Part shown: piece by piece, positions 8,076 through 13,659 of the stretch
Layout of the letters: each line of letters begins with the position of its first letter
Position numbering within the stretch: the stretch's first letter is position 1
Origin: JAUPVL01 sp964512085
GTDB lineage: Bacteria; Patescibacteriota; Saccharimonadia; CAILAD01; BJGX01
DNA length: 20,711 nt
Assembly: GCA_964512085.1 (NCBI GenBank)
Contig: CAZEIU010000013.1
Location: 1 to 20,711 of the forward strand
Reading direction: 5' to 3'
Position numbers and translations under genes: made by a program
Notes under the pieces: model-generated
What the model saw: only the letters and a program-made list of their open reading frames with translations
What the model was told of the DNA's origin: nothing
Databases searched by the model: none

Positions 8076-9064
8076 TAAAATTGCTCCAAGAAATTAAAAC
8101 GTGGACGCCATAATTCGCGCAAATCAGTCAGTCCATATTTGATTACAGCAAATCTTTCAGCTCCCCAGCCAAAGGCAAAGCCAGAATATTTCTCTGGATC
8201 TATACCGCCGTTTCTTAAAACATCTGGATGCACCATGCCGGCACCACCCAGTTCTAGCCAACGTCCATTATATTTGCAATCTAATTCAACCGACGGCTCA
8301 GTATATGGAAAGTAACTAGCACGAAATCTTATATCGGCTTCTTCACCTAATATCCCCCTTACCACAGCAAGCAACGTACCTTTAAGATCAGACATTGACA
8401 CACCTTCACCTACTACTAGTCCTTCTACCTGATTAAAAATCCACGCATGAGTAGCGTCTTCGTTCTCATTTCTAAATACCCTGCCAGGCACGATTATCTT
8501 AAATGGAGGTTTATTTTTTTCCATAAATCTCACCTGCATTCCAGATGTATGAGAACGTGGCAATAGATTATTTTTACCATTATCTATATAAAAAGTATCT
8601 TGCATCTCTCTTGCTGGGTGGTCGGCAGGCATATTAAGAGCTTCAAAATTATACCAATCAGTTTCGATTTCGTCACTATCAACTATTGCAAACCCAAGGC
8701 TACCAAATATCTGGTAAGTTTCTTTTAATACTGCACTTGTTGGGTGTACGTGCCCATAGCCGGCAGGCGATGTTGTTGCGGGCGCACTCATGTCTACAGG
8801 TTTGTAGTTTTTCTTTTCAATAAGCTTTTTTTGCGTCAAACTATTTAGATTCTGTATAGAGCTACGTAAGTTATTTAATTGTTGGCCGGCTTTCTTTCTA
8901 TGATCTGCATCGAGTGTTTTGAGTTTTTTTAGAGCTAATATAAGCTCGCTGTTTGCACCTAGATATTCAGATTTAACATTATTTAGTTCTGACTGCGACT
9001 TAACTTTTGCGTACTTGTTTTTAGCACTACTTAAATATTCTTCTGGATTTTTTAATATGTCCAT
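8075..9064 (-). CDS. pheS: Phenylalanyl-tRNA synthetase alpha subunit
   Basis: Catalytic alpha subunit of PheRS, charging tRNA-Phe in the cytoplasm. At 329 aa it has the usual length. Residues 1-85 form the basic coiled-coil arm that contacts tRNA. The class II catalytic core follows: motif 1 around HPTSAVLKETYQIF (107-120), HTS at 172-174, motif 2 PGRVFRNENEDATHAWIFNQ (193-212), and motif 3 FGWGAERFAVIKYGL (298-312), with the Phe-pocket GFAF just before. All key class II elements look intact. The gene starts 3 bases after the upstream membrane-protein stop and overlaps pheT by one base (TAATG), so orf128-pheS-pheT is one operon. Unlike many pheST operons, no T-box or attenuator leader is evident upstream. 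Confidence 0.97.
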   Translation of the reverse strand: MDILKNPEEYLSSAKNKYAKVKSQSELNNVKSEYLGANSELILALKKLKTLDADHRKKAGQQLNNLRSSIQNLNSLTQKKLIEKKNYKPVDMSAPATTSPAGYGHVHPTSAVLKETYQIFGSLGFAIVDSDEIETDWYNFEALNMPADHPAREMQDTFYIDNGKNNLLPRSHTSGMQVRFMEKNKPPFKIIVPGRVFRNENEDATHAWIFNQVEGLVVGEGVSMSDLKGTLLAVVRGILGEEADIRFRASYFPYTEPSVELDCKYNGRWLELGGAGMVHPDVLRNGGIDPEKYSGFAFGWGAERFAVIKYGLTDLRELWRPRFNFLEQF

Positions 9065-9067
9065 ATC

Positions 9068-9454
9068 TTATTTCTTTCTTGTTCTAAAGAACAACTCAAT
9101 AATCACTACAGTCAACAAAAACAAAATTACGTCACGTAGACTTAAGCTTCTCAAGCTTGATAGTGCTATTAAAATTGTTGCTGTAAAACCAAATAAAAGA
9201 CCTGTTCTAAGAGATGATACTAATGCTTTATTGGGTTGCATCCTGTTCGCTTCTCTTCTTAACTTCCAATTATAGTCAATCAATACAATAAGAGAAGAAA
9301 GTACTAGCAATACACCTACAAACCAAAAGGTTATTACTGCAGGTCCAACTTTTTTTGGAGAATAATTAAGTATTATATACAATAACCATCCCCCCAGCCC
9401 TATCGTAAGGGCTGCTAAAGCTACATCTGTTAAAACAATCGTTCTATTTCTCAT
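9068..9454 (-). CDS. Four-helix membrane protein, first gene of the pheST operon
   Basis: I do not recognise this small membrane protein. From the ATG at 9454 it is 128 aa with four predicted transmembrane helices (about 8-30, 37-60, 80-100, 105-124). The basic loop YNWKLRREANR lies after helix 2 and the protein ends in FFRTRKK. Upstream in-frame codons give a longer version starting at 9502 (16 extra residues, MLCCTYSYFY...). I prefer 9454 because A/T-rich -10-like boxes (TATATA, TAATAT) lie 5-9 bases before it, as for other genes here, and MRNRT is a natural start before helix 1. The stop is 3 bases before pheS, so it is co-transcribed with pheS and pheT. There is no known functional link to aminoacylation. 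Confidence 0.7.
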   Translation of the reverse strand: MRNRTIVLTDVALAALTIGLGGWLLYIILNYSPKKVGPAVITFWFVGVLLVLSSLIVLIDYNWKLRREANRMQPNKALVSSLRTGLLFGFTATILIALSSLRSLSLRDVILFLLTVVIIELFFRTRKK

Positions 9455-9841
9455 TTGTATATATATTATCTGATAAAAATAGCTATAAGTACAGCATAAC
9501 AAAAACCATTAGTTAAAGCTTAAATTTGCACACATATTAAGTACTTTATTGCACTACTTTTTTATATGGTGAAAAGCAAAGTATTTATTGAACACCTTTT
9601 TTATTCTAATACTACATTTCAATAATTACTATAAAAATACCTTTGCATACATATATTAAAATCTATAGTCGCATATCAAAATTATTAATATTCAATCATT
9701 TAATAACTTTATATTTATTATATGACTGTGGATGACTGTGGATAAGACAATTAATTATTGTTAGCAATTTTTGACATTATAATGGAACCTAATCACCTAT
9801 TCTGTTATTAGAATCTGACAGTTCAAATAATTTATATAATT
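9455..9841. other. AT-rich non-coding gap with DnaA-box-like repeat
   Basis: About 390 bases with no credible protein gene and long A/T runs. The only structured items I see are the tandem GACTGTGGAT repeat at 9724-9743 and a TATAAT on the plus strand near 9778 that lacks a convincing -35. The gap separates the structured RNA's terminator from the orf128-pheST operon. Confidence 0.6.
9724..9745. repeat. Tandem 10-bp repeat holding two DnaA-box-like 9-mers
   Basis: GACTGTGGAT occurs twice head to tail (9724-9733 and 9734-9743). The second copy continues as TGTGGATAA (9737-9745), the exact complement of the consensus DnaA box TTATCCACA. The first gives TGTGGATGA, one mismatch. It could be a DnaA regulatory or titration site. 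Two boxes without a dnaA or dnaN neighbour are not enough to call an origin. Confidence 0.4.
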
Positions 9842-9869
9842 AAAAACCACCGTACAAGTGGTGGTTTTA
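9842..9869 (-). terminator. Bidirectional intrinsic terminator ending the structured RNA
   Basis: Perfect 9-bp stem AAAACCACC / GGTGGTTTT (9843-9851, 9860-9868) with an 8-base loop. On the minus strand the stem is followed by an uninterrupted T run and then AATTAT. It closes the RNA transcribed from about 10379. It could also act on the plus strand. Confidence 0.75.
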
Positions 9870-10379
9870 GTTATAGTAATAGTTATTATTTCAAAAAATA
9901 TGGTTACGGGCCAACGTACCTGCCCTGAAAAGTTAAACTTTAATTAGCACACGCTGGCCCGGAGGGGCGGTCTGCTCTAGAGATGATCTAAAACAGATAG
10001 ATTTGCTGTCAAGACATAGTTTTGCAAAGAACAAAATACTATGGTTGACGACTTCCCTACCACTCTTCTGGTAGTCCAGCTGCTATTTGCGCCCTTATAT
10101 CTAACATCAATAGATGTATAATAGGCACAAATAGCAGCTGTCTCCTTCGGAATGATAATTAGCTCACCTAAAGGTACAAGAAACTGCAAGGTGAGACTAC
10201 AAAACCTCGAACAGTAGGGAAAAACTGGTCATAAAAAGCAAGGGGGCTGCTTTTTATGAGCCAGGTCTTCCCCGCTGTGCGAAAGACGGGACCATTATAG
10301 AGTTCATGGGTCCGTAAAAATACTATATTGAACGAAAATGTGTGGCATCTTTGTTTTTGTTTTTAATGAACTATTTCTT
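9842..10379 (-). ncRNA. Large structured non-coding RNA of unknown class
   Basis: This region between trpS and orf128 has no coding logic but many helices and visibly higher GC than its surroundings. Helices (plus coordinates): 9907-9917/9951-9961; 10008-10012/10045-10049 with inner CATAG pairs; 10057-10062/10069-10074; 10077-10093/10124-10140 (17 pairs) with an inner hairpin at 10104-10117; 10163-10169/10189-10195; 10230-10240/10248-10258 (11 perfect pairs, extended by CTGG/CCAG); 10271-10274/10287-10290; 10289-10295/10306-10313; and a long-range 10052-10060/10214-10222. TTACGG at 9904 and CCGTAA at 10312 can join the two ends. In three helices the single imperfect pair is G-U on the minus strand but A-C on the plus strand, which points to minus-strand transcription. 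A sigma70 promoter and a terminator bracket it. I looked for the RNase P, tmRNA, SRP, 6S and T-box signatures I know and found none. About 538 nt as transcribed; a 414-nt core if trimmed at the closing helix. Confidence 0.7.
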
Positions 10380-10385
10380 AGTACA

Positions 10386-10414
10386 ATTGTAGCAAATGCT
10401 TATGCTTATGTCAA
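10386..10414 (-). promoter_or_regulatory. Sigma70-type promoter of the structured RNA
   Basis: On the minus strand: TTGACA (10409-10414), a 17-base spacer, then TACAAT (10386-10391). This is a consensus -35 and a 5/6 -10. Transcription should begin near 10379. It is one of only two promoters in the window with a clear -35, and both precede RNA candidates rather than ordinary protein genes. Confidence 0.75.
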
Positions 10415-10432
10415 TATATATTAACGTATTTT

Positions 10433-10460
10433 CTACAATTTAATCTGTAGGTTATTGTAG
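10433..10460. repeat. Inverted repeat just after trpS
   Basis: CTACAAT (10433-10439) and ATTGTAG (10454-10460) form a 7-bp stem directly after the trpS stop. There is no T run after it on the minus strand, so it is at best a weak terminator or processing site. Confidence 0.35.
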
Positions 10461-10466
10461 ATTATA

Positions 10467-11453
10467 TTACAACAAACCTACTTTTTGTTTAACTTTTACT
10501 AGTTTTTGGTTGGCTATTTCAGAAGCTTTGTTGCTGCCATCCATAATAATTTGCATTAACTTGTCTTCATCTTGCCTATTCTTAGCAAATACAGTCTGAA
10601 GTTTGGTTAGTTCTGTAGCAACCAAATCTCCTAGGTCACTTTTTAAATCACCATAACCTCTACCTTGGTACTTCAATACAATACTTTCTACACTTTCTTC
10701 AGCAAAGCCGCTATATATTTCAATAAGATTAGAGATCTCTGGTTTGTTCTCTTTATCGTATTTAATTTGATTGTCAGAGTCGGTTACTGCACGCTTAAAT
10801 TTCTGTTTTATTGCCTCAGGTTGCTCAGAAAGCATAATAAAACTATCAGGACTATCAGATTTGCTCATTTTTTTTGAGGGATTGTCCAAGCTCATAACCC
10901 TAGCGCCAGATTTTGGCATAACTGCTTTGGGTATAATAAACGTTTCGCCGTACAACTTATTAAATCTGTCTGCAATATCTCTTGTAAGCTCTATGTGTTG
11001 CTTCTGGTCTTCGCCTACCGGTACTTCATTGCTTTCATATAATAAGATGTCGGCTGCCATTAGCACAGGATAATTAAAAAGCCCTGCCCACTGACCTTCT
11101 TTACCTAGCTTTTTTGATTTGTCTTTGAACTCAGTCATACGTGAAAGCTCACCCATAGTTACGTAGTTGTTTAGTACCCAACTTAGCTCGGCATGCGCCG
11201 GAACCAAAGACTGTACCAAAATTATCGATTTTTGAGGGTCGATACCAACCGTTAAAAGCCACGCCACAAGATCAAGCGTCCTTTTGTGCAGTTCTTTGGG
11301 GTCTTGTCGCACAGTTATGGCATGCAAATTGGGTACAAAAAAGATAGTCCTAGTATTAGCATCTTGATACTTTGGCCAGTGCTTCATAGCCCCCAAATAA
11401 TTACCTATGGTCATATCCCCCGATGGCTTTAATCCTGAAAATACAGTTTTCAT
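10467..11453 (-). CDS. trpS: Tryptophanyl-tRNA synthetase
   Basis: Class I aminoacyl-tRNA synthetase charging tRNA-Trp, 328 aa, the normal bacterial size. The N-terminus SGLKPSGDMTIGNYLGAMKHW holds the HIGH-type signature as TIGN (residues 15-18). VGEDQKQHIELTRDIA at 146-161 is the conserved substrate-pocket segment of TrpRS. KMSKS is intact at 195-199. The C-terminal helical part ends in VKQKVGLL, as expected. A TATAAT box lies 6 bases before the ATG, predicting a leaderless mRNA. The gene is followed by the structured RNA on the same strand, which has its own promoter. No tandem-Trp leader peptide or other attenuation is visible, and the 23-base gap to rmuC leaves no room for one. Confidence 0.97.
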   Translation of the reverse strand: MKTVFSGLKPSGDMTIGNYLGAMKHWPKYQDANTRTIFFVPNLHAITVRQDPKELHKRTLDLVAWLLTVGIDPQKSIILVQSLVPAHAELSWVLNNYVTMGELSRMTEFKDKSKKLGKEGQWAGLFNYPVLMAADILLYESNEVPVGEDQKQHIELTRDIADRFNKLYGETFIIPKAVMPKSGARVMSLDNPSKKMSKSDSPDSFIMLSEQPEAIKQKFKRAVTDSDNQIKYDKENKPEISNLIEIYSGFAEESVESIVLKYQGRGYGDLKSDLGDLVATELTKLQTVFAKNRQDEDKLMQIIMDGSNKASEIANQKLVKVKQKVGLL

Positions 11454-11459
11454 GGTCTT

Positions 11460-11465
11460 ATTATA
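11460..11465 (-). promoter_or_regulatory. -10 box of trpS
   Basis: TATAAT on the minus strand, 6 bases before the ATG at 11453, in the short gap after rmuC. No consensus -35 (TTAGAC lies at 17 bases, poor match). Confidence 0.55.
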
Positions 11466-11476
11466 ACAAATGTATT

Positions 11477-12574
11477 TTATTCGTCTAATCGAGGCTTCTC
11501 TAGCTCAATAGACTCCACTACGTTGTCGGTTGATGCAATCTTTACTATATCCTTATCTATTTTTTTTAATTCTTTGTGTGCAGTGTTATAGTGATTTACA
11601 GTTGTACCGAGCGAATTACCAAGTTTGTGCATATATTCATCGTAGTTACCTATGTGTTTACCTAGCAAACCTACTCTTTTCTGAATTTCCTTGGCCTGAT
11701 CTTCTATCTGAAGGCTTCGCAAACCTTGCATTACAGTCTGTAAATAAGCTAAGAATGAAGTTGGAGATACTATAATTACTCTTTTTTCTCTAAAAGCATA
11801 TTCAATTAGGTCCTGTGAGCTTGTTTGAATTGCGCCAATTTTATTAACTAATAGATCATAGTATATAGCTTCTGACGGAATAAACATAAACGCAAAATCC
11901 ATAGTATTGAGATTTGGTTGAATATATTTAGATGTTTCGTCTATTCTGGTCTTCAAATCTATTTTAAAATGCTTGATAATAGCTGCTTTTAAGGTAATAT
12001 AGTCGGTTTCTATTAGTCTATTGTAATTTTCTAAGCTAAATTTTGAGTCAATAGGTAGCACCTTGTTGTCTTGCAAAAAAATAACAGCGTCTACTACTAA
12101 ATCCTTGTCATCTTCTCCTCTACCAATTTTATATTGAAGCTTATACTGATCGGGGGGCAATACATTCTCAAGAACCGACCCTAAGTAATACTCGCCCAAA
12201 ACTCCTCTCTGTTTAGGGTTTGAAAGTATATTTTGTAAGGTTTTGAGTTCATCGGCAACGTCTACTACCCTTTTATTGGTTTCGTCTAGTTTAGTCAATC
12301 TATTGCTTACATCAGCAATTAGTTTTGCTGATTCGCTCAGTTGTTTTTGTACTGATTCATTAGTGATAGTTTGAGTATGGTCTATCCTATCTTGAATTTG
12401 GCCCTGAGATTGGGTTAAATGATGGGCTAAACCTTGAATATCTTGCTTGAGATCGCCAATTCCATTTATGTCGCCAGGATTCTGCTTTTTAATACTGAAA
12501 ATTAAATAAACTATAGCTATAGCTAGAAATAACAATAAGAATAATAATAAAATAATTAATACGTTACTAAACAT
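11477..12574 (-). CDS. rmuC: RmuC-family DNA recombination protein
   Basis: A 365-aa RmuC homologue; the family limits DNA inversions and is predicted to be a nuclease-like protein. Residues about 3-27 form a membrane helix (VLIILLLFLLLFLAIAIVYLI). A coiled coil rich in Gln, Asp and Thr runs to about residue 115. The RmuC domain (about 120-330) begins with the conserved RGVLGEYYLGSVLENVLPPDQY and includes the family signature VLPIDSKFSLENYNRL and PSEAIYYDLL. TATAAT lies 10 bases before the ATG, which would leave a leader of only about 3-4 bases. It is the same arrangement of anchor, coiled coil and nuclease-like domain as in other bacteria. Nothing looks truncated. Confidence 0.93.
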   Translation of the reverse strand: MFSNVLIILLLFLLLFLAIAIVYLIFSIKKQNPGDINGIGDLKQDIQGLAHHLTQSQGQIQDRIDHTQTITNESVQKQLSESAKLIADVSNRLTKLDETNKRVVDVADELKTLQNILSNPKQRGVLGEYYLGSVLENVLPPDQYKLQYKIGRGEDDKDLVVDAVIFLQDNKVLPIDSKFSLENYNRLIETDYITLKAAIIKHFKIDLKTRIDETSKYIQPNLNTMDFAFMFIPSEAIYYDLLVNKIGAIQTSSQDLIEYAFREKRVIIVSPTSFLAYLQTVMQGLRSLQIEDQAKEIQKRVGLLGKHIGNYDEYMHKLGNSLGTTVNHYNTAHKELKKIDKDIVKIASTDNVVESIELEKPRLDE

Positions 12575-12584
12575 GATACTAAAA

Positions 12585-12590
12585 ATTATA
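12585..12590 (-). promoter_or_regulatory. -10 box of rmuC
   Basis: TATAAT on the minus strand, 10 bases before the ATG at 12574, so the 5' leader would be about 3-4 bases. No -35 seen. Confidence 0.45.
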
Positions 12591-12624
12591 TCATAACCGA
12601 TAATAGCACGAACAGTACTACTTA

Positions 12625-12972
12625 CTAAAATTCAATAAATAGTCTTTGTAAAGCTTTAAATATCGCTAAAACAATAAAAACAAAAGTAAATAACAATAAA
12701 CCAATTTGTAGATACACTATTAATAAAAATATTATGCCCGAAGGAGACGTATCTCCTGTAAAAAGCACACTATAAAGAATAAATTTTATCAGCTGAGCAC
12801 TTAAAAAACACAGCAAAGCATATAAAAGATACTTTTTGGCTTGTGTCACGGTAAGCTTCTGGGCTAATTGTCTAGATCTTAATTTAGCTTTTTTGGTTTT
12901 GGTGTACCCAGAAGAGCCCTTTATACTAATTTTATAGTCACTTTTTTTTACTTTGCGGGGGGATGACTTCAT
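12625..12972 (-). CDS. Small basic two-helix membrane protein, unknown
   Basis: A 115-aa protein I cannot assign. The first 40 residues are very basic (KSSPRKVKKSDYK, then KTKKAKLRSRQLAQK) and should be cytoplasmic. Two hydrophobic segments follow, at about 47-71 and 79-107, joined by a short polar turn (TGDTSPSG). The protein ends in FKALQRLFIEF. The basic tail could bind nucleic acid or membrane lipid head groups, but that is a guess. TATAAT lies 6 bases before the ATG, which supports this start and a leaderless mRNA. It stands alone between rmuC and the SprT-like gene, with an unusual inverted-repeat region upstream. Confidence 0.65.
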   Translation of the reverse strand: MKSSPRKVKKSDYKISIKGSSGYTKTKKAKLRSRQLAQKLTVTQAKKYLLYALLCFLSAQLIKFILYSVLFTGDTSPSGIIFLLIVYLQIGLLLFTFVFIVLAIFKALQRLFIEF

Positions 12973-12978
12973 AAATAA

Positions 12979-12984
12979 ATTATA
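12979..12984 (-). promoter_or_regulatory. -10 box of the 115-aa membrane protein gene
   Basis: TATAAT on the minus strand, 6 bases before the ATG at 12972. No -35 seen. Confidence 0.5.
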
Positions 12985-13025
12985 TTCTTAGTTTCTATCC
13001 AATACAATCACTTAGTTTTCTTTTA

Positions 13026-13117
13026 ACCCGTCACTTTTTATATTTTCAGTCAAAATTGCTTGAAAGCAACGTTTTATATTAATATTTATTTATTAGTATT
13101 TTTCTTTTATGACGGGT
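13026..13117. repeat. Long-range inverted repeat with nested hairpin
   Basis: ACCCGTCA (13026-13033) and TGACGGGT (13110-13117) are perfect 8-bp inverted copies about 76 bases apart. Between them lie a TTGCTT/AAGCAA hairpin (13056-13069) and the palindrome ATATTAATAT. The GC-containing arms stand out in very AT-rich DNA. It may be the 3' end structure of the sprT mRNA, a remnant element or a small structured RNA; there is no direct evidence for any of these. Confidence 0.45.
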
Positions 13118-13152
13118 AATTTTTACTTGCAAGTTGAATAACTAATTTAATA

Positions 13153-13659
13153 TTAGCTAATTCTAATCCACCAAGGCTTTTTGATAGTATTATTTTTGCT
13201 ACCGTAAATGCGGATTCTAGAATAGCTTGGTTTTTGAACAAAATGCTTATTAATAACCGTTTGCCAATTACTTTTTAACCACTTTTGTTGTTTTATATAC
13301 AACTTTTCTAGACCACGTTCGGCAAATTCTTTTCTTATAACACCTCCGCTATGCGGATATTTATGTTTTTGCTTATGAGGTGAGTTAAAACCGTGTGCGT
13401 AATGTGTCATTTCATGCACGATAGTGGCTACAACAACATATTCTGGTACAAATGGGTCTTGATATAGCCGATTAACAGTAATGATAGTAGTCTTTCTGTC
13501 ATTTGGATCTAAACTAATTGACCCGAGTCGCCTTTTAGCTTTTCTACCAAATACTATTTTTACATTATTATCTTGAGTTACATCAAAGAAATACTTATAC
13601 CAGATGTCAGATAATAAATTCTCCAGCCATTCTTCATCTCTTACGATAGATTCGCTCAT
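13153..13659 (-). CDS. SprT-like zinc metalloprotease
   Basis: A 168-aa protein with the zinc-protease motif HEMTH at residues 82-86 (VATIVHEMTHYAHG), preceded by the short strand pattern of SprT/Spartan-like domains (ITVNRLYQDPFVPEYVVVATIVHE). Downstream residues HSGGVIRKEFAERGLEKL fit the next helix of the fold. Related proteins act on DNA-bound or misfolded proteins, but the bacterial SprT role is poorly known. Its start overlaps the helicase-nuclease stop (ATGA), so the two are co-translated. A link to DNA repair, such as clearing DNA-protein crosslinks, is plausible by context only. The C-terminus is basic and lacks the Cys zinc ribbon seen in some SprT members. Confidence 0.8.
   Translation of the reverse strand: MSESIVRDEEWLENLLSDIWYKYFFDVTQDNNVKIVFGRKAKRRLGSISLDPNDRKTTIITVNRLYQDPFVPEYVVVATIVHEMTHYAHGFNSPHKQKHKYPHSGGVIRKEFAERGLEKLYIKQQKWLKSNWQTVINKHFVQKPSYSRIRIYGSKNNTIKKPWWIRIS

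Noticed and set aside
9455..9502. Longer 144-aa version of the membrane protein
   Set aside because: The added residues (MLCCTYSYFY...) have no supporting signal; the ATG at 9454 gives a natural N-terminus before helix 1. Not certain.
9977..10189. 70-codon minus-strand ORF
   Set aside because: It lies wholly inside the structured RNA and spans its main hairpins; no -10 box or ribosome site precedes it and the protein resembles nothing.
9842..10379. Calling the structured RNA RNase P or tmRNA
   Set aside because: Size, closing helix and the smpB gene nearby made these attractive, but the invariant P4 sequences, tRNA-like ends, T-loop and tag reading frame were not found on either strand.
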